Below are positions 23,488 through 32,398 of a stretch of 42,796 nucleotides of DNA, in pieces; positions within the stretch are counted from its first letter, which is position 1, and every line of letters begins with the position of its first letter. Where the stretch lies: NCBI GenBank assembly GCA_945866215.1, contig CAMBGQ010000011.1:1-42796 (forward strand). Direction: 5' to 3'. The notes beneath the pieces were generated by a model that was not told the DNA's origin, did not search any database, and saw only the letters and a program-made list of their open reading frames with translations. The stretch is from Opitutus sp. GAS368 (GTDB taxonomy: Bacteria > Verrucomicrobiota > Verrucomicrobiia > Opitutales > UBA953). Made by a program: the position numbers and the translations under genes.

Positions 23488-23493
23488 TACTTC

Positions 23494-23946
23494 ATGTCTA
23501 TTGGCGCCAACAACGGTCTCTTCACCGGCATCCATAATGGAAAATTGGATGAGAAGAACCGTGTCACCATCCCGGCGGCTTGGCGTTTCGATGCGGAAGC
23601 CACCTTCCTGGCGATGTTCCACCCGGCGCTCGGTTCGGTCGTGGTCTTCCCGCCCTCGATGGCCGAGCGCATCCGCGACGCGGCCACGCAGGTGACGGTG
23701 AGCGATCCGGTGAAGATGGACGCGCTCAGCTTACTCGGCACGAACAGCATCCTGGTCACATGTGACAAGGCCGGGCGCATCACGCTCAACGAGCACATCG
23801 TCAAGGAGGCTAAGCTCGAGCATGAGGTAATCTTCCGCGGCGGCTTCACCACCTTCCAGCTTTCCTCGCCGACGCCGCCCAAGGCCGATCGCGAATCCGA
23901 ATACGCTCTCACCATCCTCCGCGCCCTGCGCGAGCTCGGCCTCTGA
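23494..23946 (+). CDS. mraZ: Transcriptional regulator MraZ
   Basis: MraZ is a ring-forming SpoVT/AbrB-fold DNA-binding protein that represses the division/cell-wall operon it leads. The 150-aa product has the two tandem half-domains: the first with GIHNGKLDEKNRVTIPAAWR (about 10-29; the DxKxR signature) and the second with CDKAGRITLNEHIVKEAKL. The start at ATG 23494 gives the usual length. TGGG boxes upstream fit autoregulation. rsmH follows after 52 bases, as in most bacteria. Confidence 0.93.
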   Translation: MSIGANNGLFTGIHNGKLDEKNRVTIPAAWRFDAEATFLAMFHPALGSVVVFPPSMAERIRDAATQVTVSDPVKMDALSLLGTNSILVTCDKAGRITLNEHIVKEAKLEHEVIFRGGFTTFQLSSPTPPKADRESEYALTILRALRELGL

Positions 23947-23980
23947 TGCGTATCCAGAAGTTACTTACACTGTTCACACC

Positions 23981-23989
23981 TTATTCACA
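23981..23989 (+). promoter_or_regulatory. DnaA-box-like 9-mer between mraZ and rsmH
   Basis: TTATTCACA matches the DnaA box consensus TTATNCACA exactly. Two degenerate relatives precede it in the same 30 bases (TTACTTACA, TGTTCACAC), each about 10 bases apart. The site lies 9 bases before the rsmH ATG. Confidence 0.45.
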
Positions 23990-23998
23990 GACCGCCGC

Positions 23999-24916
23999 AT
24001 GACCAGCCACGTCCCAGTCCTGCTTGAGGAGTGCCTGACGCTCCTCGCTCCGCAGGACGGGCGCGCCTACCTCGATTGCACCTTTGGCGGGGGCGGTCAC
24101 GCGGCGGCAATTCTGGGCCGGGCCCCGGGCTGCACGCTCGACGCGATGGACCGCGATCCCGCCGCGGCGGAGCGCTCCGCAGCGCTGCGCGCCGCCCATC
24201 CGGGCCGCCTGCGTTTTCATTCAGAAAATTTCCGCCACCTTGACCGCGTTCCGGGGCGATTCGACGGTGTACTGATGGACATTGGGGTGTCCTCGTACCA
24301 GCTCGATGTCCCGGAACGCGGTTTCTCCTTCCGCTTCGACGCTCCGAACGACATGCGCATGGACACGCGCGTCGGCCGCAGCGGCGCCGAGTTCCTCGAG
24401 CGCGCCGAACGCGCCGAGCTCGAACGGGCTGTCCGCGACTACGGCGAGGAGCCCCGCTGGTTCCGCGTGGTCAACGCAATCGTCGCCGCCCGCGGGACGG
24501 GGCGCCTCGCCCGCACCTCCACTTTCGCCGAACTGGTCGCCGAAGCCGCGCCCCCCGCCCCGGGTCCCCGCGGTCCGCACCCGGCCACCCGCACCTTCCA
24601 AGGCATCCGCATCGCGGTCAACGACGAGCTCGGCGCCCTCGCTGACGCCCTACCGCTCGCCTTCGGCAAGCTCAACGCCGGCGGGGTGCTTGCCGTCATC
24701 TCCTTCCACTCCCTTGAAGATCGGATGGTGAAGCGCTATATGAATGAAGTCGCCGGTCGCCCAGTTGACCGCGATGACGCCCGTAATCAGGACGACCGCG
24801 TGAAGCACGCCGATCTCCTCACCCGCAAGGCGGTCCAACCCTCGGACCCCGAACAGGAACGCAACCCCCGCAGCCGCTCGGCTCGCCTCCGCGCCGTGCG
24901 TCGCCTCGCGCCATGA
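23999..24916 (+). CDS. rsmH: 16S rRNA (cytosine-1402-N4)-methyltransferase RsmH
   Basis: RsmH (MraW) methylates C1402 of 16S rRNA in the decoding centre. The 305-aa product starts with HVPVLLEECL, has the SAM-binding DCTFGGGGHAAAIL (26-39) and MDIGVSSYQLD, and shows the family block RTFQGIRIAVNDEL and ISFHSLEDRMVKRYM near the C-terminus. It is the second dcw gene; its stop overlaps the ftsL-like start (ATGA). Confidence 0.95.
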   Translation: MTSHVPVLLEECLTLLAPQDGRAYLDCTFGGGGHAAAILGRAPGCTLDAMDRDPAAAERSAALRAAHPGRLRFHSENFRHLDRVPGRFDGVLMDIGVSSYQLDVPERGFSFRFDAPNDMRMDTRVGRSGAEFLERAERAELERAVRDYGEEPRWFRVVNAIVAARGTGRLARTSTFAELVAEAAPPAPGPRGPHPATRTFQGIRIAVNDELGALADALPLAFGKLNAGGVLAVISFHSLEDRMVKRYMNEVAGRPVDRDDARNQDDRVKHADLLTRKAVQPSDPEQERNPRSRSARLRAVRRLAP

Positions 24917-25293
24917 TTCCGCGTTTCTTCACTTGGGCCTGCGTGATCGCCAGCGTCGGCACCTTCGCCGTCGGGACGATCAATATCATGGGCCTGCGCG
25001 TCGAGGCCGATTCCATCGGCAGCCGCATCCAGCGCATCGAGCGCGATATCGGCATGTCCACCAAGGAACTCGAGACGGTCCGCCGTCAGCAAGAAATTTT
25101 AATCGGCACCCTCCCGCTCCAGCAGCGCATCGGTGACGCGCTCAAGCCACCCGCGCCCGACCAGGTCGTCTGGGTACGCTTCTCTCCGGCGACCTCATCC
25201 CCGCCCCCCATGCTTTCCGCGAGCCCCCGGATGACGGCTCGTGAAATCGCCTCCCTCTCTTGGGGTGGGCAGGGAGCGCCGCGGGCACGATGA
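24913..25293 (+). CDS. ftsL: FtsL-like division protein
   Basis: This 126-aa protein has an N-terminal membrane segment (about residues 6-27) followed by a predicted coiled coil (RVEADSIGSRIQRIERDIG to ETVRRQQEIL) and a Pro/Ser-rich tail. FtsL proteins are short, poorly conserved, have this topology, and connect FtsQ/FtsB with FtsW-FtsI. The position between rsmH and ftsI, with ATGA overlaps on both sides, is the classical place for ftsL. The call rests on topology and position, not on sequence similarity. Confidence 0.78.
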   Translation: MIPRFFTWACVIASVGTFAVGTINIMGLRVEADSIGSRIQRIERDIGMSTKELETVRRQQEILIGTLPLQQRIGDALKPPAPDQVVWVRFSPATSSPPPMLSASPRMTAREIASLSWGGQGAPRAR

Positions 25294-27086
25294 GCCTGCC
25301 CCACGCCAGGCGAACGCGCTACCGTTTGCTGGCTTGGGGCGTTTCCCTGTGCTTCCTCGCCGTGATCACGCGGCTGGTATGGTTGCATTGGGTCGACGCC
25401 CCCCGTCTCCGCGCGGAGGCCTTGCAAGCCCGTCGCGTGCTCCGGGAGATCCCGTGCCGCCGGGGCGAAATCCGCGACGCCCAGGATAACCTGCTCGCGG
25501 TGTCCGAGGATGTCTGGGACATCGGCGTTGATCCGGACTCCCTCCTCAAAGGGGACATGGATCGTGCCCCGGAGGTCGCGACCATCCTCGGCCTGCCGCT
25601 CGCCAAGGTCCGTCAGGCCTTCGGGACCACCACGCGGCTCGACGCGACGGGTGAGGAGAAAAAGATTCGTTGGGCCGTCCTGATCCATGAGGCTGACGAG
25701 ACCACGACGAATCGCATCAAGGCCTTGGGAATCCGCGCCCTCCGCGCCGAACTGAAATACCGCCGGCACTACCCGAAGGGGCAGCTCGCCGCCCACGTCC
25801 TCGGTTACGTCAACAAAGAGGAGGTCCCGGCCGTGGGTATCGAGAGCGTGATGAACCCGCTCTTGCTGGGTCAGAAAGGCTGGATCGAATCCGAACGCGA
25901 TGGCCGCCGCCGCGAGATCACGAGCAACCGCCTCCGCGAGGTCGCCGCCGTCGACGGGAGCACGGTGGTCCTGACGATCAATGGCCTCATCCAGAAGACC
26001 TGCGAGGACGCCCTCGCTGAGGCCGCCGCGCGCTACCGTCCGAAAGGCGGCATCATCATCGTGAGCGAGCCGCGCACCGGCCGCATCCTCGGGCTCGCCA
26101 ACTGGCCGACGTTCGACCTGAACCGTTTCTTCGACCTGAAGGTCGCGCCGATGGACAGCCAGCGCAACCGTGCCGCGTCCGACGTCTATGAACCAGGCTC
26201 GGTCTTCAAGATTGTCTCGGTCGCTGGCGCGCTCGAAGAGCGCCTCATCACGCCGAACTCGATCTTCGATTGCGGCGCGGCGACCGTGCCTTACCGCGGC
26301 CGCATGGTCTCGATGCCGGCCGATGCGCATGCGCTCGGCTCCGCCGATATCCGGCAGATCGTGCGCGAATCCTCGAACCGCGGTACCGTCCAGGTGGGCA
26401 TGCAATATGCCGAGCGCCTCGGCGAGGAACGGTTCTTCGACCTCATTAAATCCTTCGGTTTCGGCGCCGGCACGGGCCTGATTACCGGGGCCGAAGTCCC
26501 CGGCCTGCTGATTCCCCCGAAGAGTTGGGACGGGCTCACTATCTCCCGCGTGCCGATGGGCCACTCGGTCAGCGTCACGGCGTTGCAGATGCACTTCGCG
26601 ATGTCGGTCATCGCCGCCGATGGCCTGCTGATGCAGCCGCAGCTCGTCCTGCGCGTCGAGGACCCGAAGACCAAGGCCGTCATCCTCAACTATGGTCCGC
26701 AGGCGCGGGGTCGCGCCGTCTCCGCCGCGACGGCCGCGCAGATGGCCGCACTCCTGCGCGCCGTCTGCGGTAAGGGCGGCACCGCGCCCATCGCCGACAT
26801 CCCGGGCTATGAGGTGGCGGGCAAGACGGGGACGACGCAGAAGATCGTCGGGGGACGTTACTCCTCCGCGCACCACGTCGCCTCGTTCGCGGGTTTCTTC
26901 CCGGTCGGATCCCCGAAGCTCGCCATCACGGTCATCATCGACGAACCGCAAGGGGAGGGGGTCGGCTACGGAGGTAAGATTGCCGCGCCCATCTTCCGCG
27001 ACGTCGCCGAAAAGTGCATTCGTTGGCTCGATCTTCCTCCCGTCTCCCCGGGTCCACGCGGCTATGTCGCCGACTTCGGCCGATGA
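25290..27086 (+). CDS. ftsI: Division-specific penicillin-binding protein (FtsI/PBP3)
   Basis: FtsI is the septal transpeptidase crosslinking peptidoglycan. The 598-aa product has a short cytoplasmic part, a membrane anchor (about 13-31), a dimerisation domain (RRGEIRDAQDNLLA, 58-70) and the transpeptidase domain with S304-V-F-K307 (catalytic Ser), S361-S-N363 and K512-T-G-T515. There is no PASTA domain. The ATG at 25290 overlaps the ftsL stop (ATGA); its own stop overlaps murE (ATGA). Partner FtsW lies further down the cluster. Confidence 0.94.
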   Translation: MSLPHARRTRYRLLAWGVSLCFLAVITRLVWLHWVDAPRLRAEALQARRVLREIPCRRGEIRDAQDNLLAVSEDVWDIGVDPDSLLKGDMDRAPEVATILGLPLAKVRQAFGTTTRLDATGEEKKIRWAVLIHEADETTTNRIKALGIRALRAELKYRRHYPKGQLAAHVLGYVNKEEVPAVGIESVMNPLLLGQKGWIESERDGRRREITSNRLREVAAVDGSTVVLTINGLIQKTCEDALAEAAARYRPKGGIIIVSEPRTGRILGLANWPTFDLNRFFDLKVAPMDSQRNRAASDVYEPGSVFKIVSVAGALEERLITPNSIFDCGAATVPYRGRMVSMPADAHALGSADIRQIVRESSNRGTVQVGMQYAERLGEERFFDLIKSFGFGAGTGLITGAEVPGLLIPPKSWDGLTISRVPMGHSVSVTALQMHFAMSVIAADGLLMQPQLVLRVEDPKTKAVILNYGPQARGRAVSAATAAQMAALLRAVCGKGGTAPIADIPGYEVAGKTGTTQKIVGGRYSSAHHVASFAGFFPVGSPKLAITVIIDEPQGEGVGYGGKIAAPIFRDVAEKCIRWLDLPPVSPGPRGYVADFGR

Positions 27087-28603
27087 GGCCTTCGCTCATG
27101 ATGATGCCCGCCGCCATGGAGCGCCCCACTTTCGACTCGCTGCTGCAAAGCCTCCCGGTCCTCGGCCGTACCGGCGATGGTTCCGTCCGCGTCACTTCGC
27201 TCGTCACGGACAGCCGGCGCATCATCCCGGGTTCCCTCTTCATCGCCCTCCCGGGCCGGCGCGCCAATGGGCACGCGTTCCTCGACGAGGCAATCGCCCG
27301 CGGCGCCGCCGCCATCATCTCGGGTGAACCGGTCGCCGGCCTGCCCGCCGTCGCCGCCGCACAGGTCGCCGACCCGCGTCGCATCCTCGCCGAGGTCGCG
27401 CGCCGTTTCTTCGGCCACCCCGAAGCCGCGCTCCAGCTGGTCGGCGTCACGGGCACCAATGGTAAGACGACCATCTCGACGCTCCTTCGCCACCTACTGC
27501 AGTCCGACGGATCGCAGTGGGGCCTGGTGGGGACCGTCCGCTACCACCTCGGTCGCCGGTCCATCCCCTCTTATAAGACGACGCCGGAATCCGCCGACCT
27601 GGCCGGCTTCTTCCGCCAGATGGTCGACGCGGGCTGCGTCGGCGCCTGCCTCGAGGTCAGTTCCCATGCCCTGCATCAGGATCGTGTCCACGGCTTGCAC
27701 TTCCAAGTGGCGGCGTTCACGAACCTGACCCGTGACCACGTCGATTACCATGGCGACCTGGCCTCGTACCTCGACGCGAAGACCGCGCTTTTCGACGGAC
27801 GCAACGGTTCCGTGCCCGCCGTCTGCGTGATCAACCTCGACGACCCGGCGGGCCGCGTGCTCGCGGAGGCCTGCCGCCGGCGTGGGCCGACGATCACCTT
27901 CGGCGTCGCCGCCGACGCCGATGTCCGCGCGACCGACCTCGCCCTCGATACCGGGGGCACGGTCTTCACCGTCCGCCACGGCGGCCGGGGCGTGGTCTGC
28001 AAGTCCGCCCTACCTGGCGATTACAATGTCTCGAACATCCTCTGCGCCCTCGCCATGGCGGCCGCCCTTGGCCGCGATCCGCTGGCCCTCGCGCCGGCGC
28101 TCGCCTCTTTCCCGGGTGTCCCGGGGCGCATGGAGCGCGTTGAGGCCGGTCAGGACTTCCCGGTCTTCGTCGACTACGCGCACACCGACGACGCGCTCCG
28201 CAACGCGCTGCGCATGCTCCGCGACATCACGCCGGGCCGCGTGCTCTGCGTCTTTGGCTGCGGGGGCGACCGCGACCGCGGCAAGCGACCTGCGATGACG
28301 CAGGCCGTCGCCGACCTGGCCCACCTCGCCTGGGCCACGGCCGATAATCCGCGCAAGGAAAGCCTCGAACGAATCTTCGCCGACATGCGCGAAGGCCTCG
28401 GCCCGTTACCGACCGTGGAGTTCGTGCCCGATCGCCGCGACGCCCTCGGCCGCGCCCTCGCCGCCGCGCGATCCGGCGATTGCGTTGTCATCGCGGGTAA
28501 AGGCCATGAGACGACCCAGGAATTCGCCGACACGGTGGTGCCTTTCGACGACCGCCAGATCGTCCGCGAAATCCTTGAGCTCCGGAGGGGCGCGCAGTCG
28601 TGA
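27083..28603 (+). CDS. murE: UDP-MurNAc-tripeptide synthetase, meso-diaminopimelate-adding
   Basis: MurE adds the third amino acid to UDP-MurNAc-dipeptide in the cytoplasm. The 506-aa product has the N-terminal UDP-binding domain, P-loop GTNGKTT (124-130), YLDAK233 (the Lys that is carbamylated in Mur ligases), and DNPRKE (421-426), whose Arg selects meso-diaminopimelate over lysine. The start overlaps the ftsI stop (ATGA); internal Met codons at 6-8 and 12 are alternatives. The call predicts a Gram-negative-type meso-DAP peptidoglycan. Confidence 0.94.
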   Translation: MRPSLMMMPAAMERPTFDSLLQSLPVLGRTGDGSVRVTSLVTDSRRIIPGSLFIALPGRRANGHAFLDEAIARGAAAIISGEPVAGLPAVAAAQVADPRRILAEVARRFFGHPEAALQLVGVTGTNGKTTISTLLRHLLQSDGSQWGLVGTVRYHLGRRSIPSYKTTPESADLAGFFRQMVDAGCVGACLEVSSHALHQDRVHGLHFQVAAFTNLTRDHVDYHGDLASYLDAKTALFDGRNGSVPAVCVINLDDPAGRVLAEACRRRGPTITFGVAADADVRATDLALDTGGTVFTVRHGGRGVVCKSALPGDYNVSNILCALAMAAALGRDPLALAPALASFPGVPGRMERVEAGQDFPVFVDYAHTDDALRNALRMLRDITPGRVLCVFGCGGDRDRGKRPAMTQAVADLAHLAWATADNPRKESLERIFADMREGLGPLPTVEFVPDRRDALGRALAAARSGDCVVIAGKGHETTQEFADTVVPFDDRQIVREILELRRGAQS

Positions 28604-29976
28604 TGCCAACCTTCTCCACAGCCGACCTGGCGGCTTGGTCCGGAGGCCGTTGGACCGCCGCGCCTGGCGCTGCGGTCACGGGCTTCGGCACGGATACTCG
28701 CGCGCTCTGCGCTGGCGATGTCTTCGTGGCCGTGCGCACCGAACGCCGCGATGGCCATGACTTCCTCGACGCCGCGCGTTCGCAGGGTGCCGCCTGCGCC
28801 TTAGTCGAACGCCCGGTCGCCGCCGATCTGCCGCAGCTCGTCGTGGATGACTCGCTCGCCGCGCTCCGCCGCGTCGCCGCCCGCTGGCGCACGAACTTCC
28901 CGGGTTGCGTGATTGGCGTGACCGGCAGCGTGGGTAAGACCTCGACGAAGGAGATGCTCGCCGCATTGCTTGGCGCGGAGGCCTTCGTCACGGAAGCCAA
29001 CCTTAATAACCTCATCGGCGTACCGTTGATGCTGCTGCGCGTCGACCCCGCCCGCCATCGTTTCGCCGTCATCGAGGCGGGGATGAGCGTCCCCGGCGAG
29101 CTCGGCGTCTCCGCCGCGATCATCCGCCCGGACCTCGCGATCGTCACCAATGTCGGGCCCGTCCACCTCGAGGGCGTGGGCTCGCTCGCCGGCGTCGCTC
29201 GCGAAAAGGCGACGCTTGTCGCCGCGCTCGCGCCGGGCGGCCGAGCGATCATCCCCGCCGAGTTACTTGCCTGGCCAGAGTTCGCGGCCCAGGCGGCTCG
29301 CTGCATCGCGGTGCATTTCGCCGGCGAGCCCGCCCCGGCCGTCGCCCCGGGCCGCCTCGTCTCCGCGGCTTTCCTGACCGACGCCCGCGGCCAGCGTTCG
29401 CTCGTGCTCGACGGTGAGGCCTTCCCGCTCGCGCCCTTGACCGACGGCCTGGCCCGCAACGCCGCGCTCGCGCTCGTCGCCGCCCTCGCTGCGGGTTGTT
29501 CGGCCGACGCTCTCGCCGCCGCCGCGGCCCACTGGACGCCGCCCGCCGGCCGTGGCAGCGTGCACGTCGACGGTGATCGGACGTTCTACATTGATTGTTA
29601 CAATTCCAGCCCGGCCTCGCTCCTGGATGCGACCCGCGCGTTCGACCGGCTCAGCCGTGGTTCCGCGACGCCGCGGCTTTTCGTGCTGGGCGGCATGGCC
29701 GAGTTGGGTCCCGCCTCGGCGCAGCTCCATCGCGACTGTGGCGCGCAGCTGCCTCTCCGCGCCGGCGACCAGGTGATCGGCTTGGGCGGGGATGCGGCCG
29801 CGTTGCTCCAGGGGATTGCGTTCCTGGGTACGGAGACCGTCGCCGCCGCCTCCATCGAGGAGGCCGCCGCCCGTGTCGCCGCGCACCGCGGTCACGTCTT
29901 CCTCAAAGGCAGCCGCGCGTTCGCCCTCGAGCGTTGCCTGCCGGCTTCCCTGCGCGCCGCGCTATCTTTCCACTAG
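28600..29976 (+). CDS. murF: UDP-MurNAc-tripeptide-D-Ala-D-Ala ligase
   Basis: MurF adds D-Ala-D-Ala to complete the UDP-MurNAc-pentapeptide. The 458-aa product has P-loop GSVGKTST (109-116), NLNNLIGVPLMLL and VIEAGMSVPGEL, and the C-terminal YNSSPASLLDATRAF block. The start is set at GTG 28600, which overlaps the murE stop (GTGA) and sits 11 bases after GGAGG; ATG 28603 is the alternative. The stop is followed by mraY after a single base. Confidence 0.92.
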   Translation: MMPTFSTADLAAWSGGRWTAAPGAAVTGFGTDTRALCAGDVFVAVRTERRDGHDFLDAARSQGAACALVERPVAADLPQLVVDDSLAALRRVAARWRTNFPGCVIGVTGSVGKTSTKEMLAALLGAEAFVTEANLNNLIGVPLMLLRVDPARHRFAVIEAGMSVPGELGVSAAIIRPDLAIVTNVGPVHLEGVGSLAGVAREKATLVAALAPGGRAIIPAELLAWPEFAAQAARCIAVHFAGEPAPAVAPGRLVSAAFLTDARGQRSLVLDGEAFPLAPLTDGLARNAALALVAALAAGCSADALAAAAAHWTPPAGRGSVHVDGDRTFYIDCYNSSPASLLDATRAFDRLSRGSATPRLFVLGGMAELGPASAQLHRDCGAQLPLRAGDQVIGLGGDAAALLQGIAFLGTETVAAASIEEAAARVAAHRGHVFLKGSRAFALERCLPASLRAALSFH

Positions 29977-29977
29977 G

Positions 29978-31090
29978 ATGTTTTATCGTCTCAGCGAATT
30001 CACCGAAATCTGGGGGCCTTTCCGCCTCTTCGAATATCTCTCCGTCCGCGCGATTCTGGCCGGCGTGACGTCGTTGTTGCTAGGCATGCTCTTGTCTGGC
30101 TGGCTCATCTCCCAGTTGGCGCGGTTGCGCCAGCCGGAGCGCTCCGCTAAGCTGATGGGCGATCTCGCCAAGGAGGGCGGCAAGGTCCCGACGATGGGCG
30201 GCCTCATCATCGCCGCCGCGATGATTCCTTCGGTGCTTCTCTGGGCTCGTCCCAACGTTCTCGTGCTCGCCGCGCTCTGGAGCTTCGTCGGCATGGGGCT
30301 CGTCGGCCTCTACGACGACTGGCTCAAGGTCCGCCACGGCAGCGCCGACGGCATCTCGGCGCGCCGGAAGCTGGCGGGGCAGGGGCTCGTCGCGCTACTC
30401 GCCTTGGGCATCGTGCTCCTCGATCCGGCCTATCGGGAAAGCCTCTGCGAGATCTGGCTGCCCATCCTCAACGGACCGCTCTGGTCCGCGCAATCCTTCG
30501 GCTGGCCTTTCCTCGCCTGCCTCGGCGTCGCCGGGGCGTTCTTCGTGCTGGTCTGCGTCGGGTCCTCCAACGCGGTGAACCTGACCGATGGGCTCGACGG
30601 ACTCGCCATCGGCTGCGTGCTCATCACGACGTCGATCTTCGGCGTGGTCGCCTATCTCGCCGGCCATCACGATTTCGCAACTTACCTGCGCATCAGCTTC
30701 GTGCCCGGGGCGGGCGAGCTCGCGGTCTTCTGCGCGGCCCTCGTCGGCGGGAGCCTAATCTTCCTCTGGCATAATGCGGCGCCGGCCGAGATCTACATGG
30801 GCGATGTTGGGGCGCTCGGCTTGGGCGGGGCGCTCGGTGCGGTGGCCTGCCTGATGCATCAGCCCTTCCTCCTCGCGATCGTCGGCGGTGTGTTCGTCGT
30901 CGAGGCGGCCTCCGTCATCCTGCAGGTGGCCTATTTCAAGCGGACGGGCGGCAAGCGTCTGTTTCTGATGACGCCCATCCACCATCACTTCCAGAAGAAG
31001 GGCTGGCCGGCGACCAAGGTTGTGGCGCGCTTCTGGATTCTATCCTTCCTCTGCGGCCTGCTCGGCCTGCTGTCCCTAAAAATCCGATGA
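29978..31090 (+). CDS. mraY: Phospho-MurNAc-pentapeptide transferase
   Basis: MraY makes lipid I by moving phospho-MurNAc-pentapeptide onto undecaprenyl phosphate. The 370-aa polytopic membrane protein has the Mg-binding D113-D114 (LYDDWLK), NLTDGLDGLAIG, MGDVGALGLGG and the HHH motif in PIHHHFQKKGWP. About ten hydrophobic segments are evident. The ATG at 29978 is one base after the murF stop; the stop overlaps the murD start (ATGA). DVGAL in place of DVGSL is a mild change. Confidence 0.95.
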   Translation: MFYRLSEFTEIWGPFRLFEYLSVRAILAGVTSLLLGMLLSGWLISQLARLRQPERSAKLMGDLAKEGGKVPTMGGLIIAAAMIPSVLLWARPNVLVLAALWSFVGMGLVGLYDDWLKVRHGSADGISARRKLAGQGLVALLALGIVLLDPAYRESLCEIWLPILNGPLWSAQSFGWPFLACLGVAGAFFVLVCVGSSNAVNLTDGLDGLAIGCVLITTSIFGVVAYLAGHHDFATYLRISFVPGAGELAVFCAALVGGSLIFLWHNAAPAEIYMGDVGALGLGGALGAVACLMHQPFLLAIVGGVFVVEAASVILQVAYFKRTGGKRLFLMTPIHHHFQKKGWPATKVVARFWILSFLCGLLGLLSLKIR

Positions 31091-32361
31091 GCGAGTTCCC
31101 CGAATCCCTTCGCCGCCGACTCACCCGGCCCGTCGCCGTCTTCGGCGAGGGCGTGAGCGGGCGCGCCGTCGCGGAATCTCTGGGCTCCGCCGGCTTCGCC
31201 TCGGTCATCTACGACGAACGCGGGGAGAATCGCCAGTTCGGTCCGGAGGAGGCCACCCGGCACGATGTCCTGGTCTACAGCCCCGGCTTCGCGCAGACGC
31301 ACCCATGGATCTTGGCCGCCCGCCGGGCTGGTCTGCATTGCCTGACCGAGCTCGACTTCGGGGCATTGCTCTGGACCGGTCCGGCGATCGCCATCACCGG
31401 CACCAACGGCAAGACGACCATTACGGAGTTCCTGTCGTTCGCCTTCAAGCGCTCCGGGCTCGACGCCATCGCCTGCGGCAACGTCGGCTTGCCGCTCACG
31501 TCGCTCCATCGCACGGTATCCAACGGGTCGTTCGTCGCAATCGTGGAGGTCAGTTCCTTCCAAGCGGAGGATCTCCGCCATTTCACGCCTGAGGCGGTGC
31601 TCTGGACGAACTTCGACGAAGATCACCTCGACCGGCATGGCGAGCTCGAGGCTTATTTTCGCGCCAAGTTTCGGCTCGTCGAACGCATGATGCCTGGCGG
31701 CATCCTCGTTGTCGGCGAGTCCGTCGTCGCGGCGGCCCAGTCGTTCGGACTCGAGCTACCAGCGGAAACCCTCGTCGCCACGCGCGCCGAGGTCACCGAC
31801 AAGGTGCCCGCAGGTTCAGTCTTCGATTCCTGGCCCCAGCGCGAGAACTGGGCCATCCTCAGCAAGTATTGGCAGGCGCGCGGACTCCCGCAACGGCATC
31901 TCGAGGAAGCGGCGCGCCTCTTCCGCGTCCCGCCGCATCGTCTCCGCAAGGTCGTCGAGAACAAAGGAGTCGAATTCTGGAACGATTCGAAGGGCACCAA
32001 CTTCCATGCGGTCCAGGCCGCGCTCGCGCAGTTCAGCATCCCGGTCCGTTGGATCGGGGGAGGGAAGTGGAAAGGCGGCGACCTGGCCCGCTTCGTCCGC
32101 ACCATTGGCCCGCTGCTCGATTCCGCTTACCTCATCGGCGAGACGGCCGAGGAATTGAAGCGTCATTTCGACGAGCTCGGTAAATCCGCCCGTTGCTACC
32201 CGTCCCTGCAGGATGCCGTGGTCGCCGCCGCCAAGGATGCGCAGGGTCCGGTGGCCATCCTGCTGAGCCCGGGCTTCTCCAGCTTCGACCAGTTCCGCGG
32301 CTACGCCGAACGCGGCGTCGTGTTCGAACGCGCCGCTCTCGCCCTCGCCCGCGTCCTCTAA
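31087..32361 (+). CDS. murD: UDP-MurNAc-L-Ala-D-Glu ligase
   Basis: MurD adds D-glutamate to UDP-MurNAc-L-Ala. The 424-aa product has an N-terminal Rossmann start (VAVFGEGVSGRAVAESL), P-loop GTNGKTT (105-111), EVSSFQAEDL, NFDEDHLDRHG and, in the C-terminal domain, FWNDSKGTNFHAV and LLSPGFSSFDQF. It is coupled to mraY (ATGA) and separated from the next gene by 37 C-rich bases. Confidence 0.95.
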   Translation: MSEFPESLRRRLTRPVAVFGEGVSGRAVAESLGSAGFASVIYDERGENRQFGPEEATRHDVLVYSPGFAQTHPWILAARRAGLHCLTELDFGALLWTGPAIAITGTNGKTTITEFLSFAFKRSGLDAIACGNVGLPLTSLHRTVSNGSFVAIVEVSSFQAEDLRHFTPEAVLWTNFDEDHLDRHGELEAYFRAKFRLVERMMPGGILVVGESVVAAAQSFGLELPAETLVATRAEVTDKVPAGSVFDSWPQRENWAILSKYWQARGLPQRHLEEAARLFRVPPHRLRKVVENKGVEFWNDSKGTNFHAVQAALAQFSIPVRWIGGGKWKGGDLARFVRTIGPLLDSAYLIGETAEELKRHFDELGKSARCYPSLQDAVVAAAKDAQGPVAILLSPGFSSFDQFRGYAERGVVFERAALALARVL

Positions 32362-32398
32362 TTTTCATACCCACCCACCACCCACCCAGACCACCACC

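Larger units (their letters stand above)
23112..23493. other. Divergent control region between the lipoprotein gene and the dcw cluster
   Basis: No credible gene lies in these 382 bases. They contain a GTGTAA-N6-TTACAC dyad (23214-23231), an AT-rich island (about 23318-23385) unlike the GC-rich surroundings, and the mraZ promoter with its TGGG boxes. Transcription probably diverges from here in both directions. Confidence 0.7.

Noticed and set aside
23961-23989. The DnaA-box cluster as an origin of replication
   Set aside because: Only one perfect box lies in a very short intergenic gap, with no dnaA, dnaN or gidA nearby and the AT-rich island lies 600 bases away.
25086-26951. A 621-codon minus-strand frame opposite ftsI
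   Set aside because: It is an open frame caused by high GC and codon bias; ftsI on plus has all penicillin-binding motifs.
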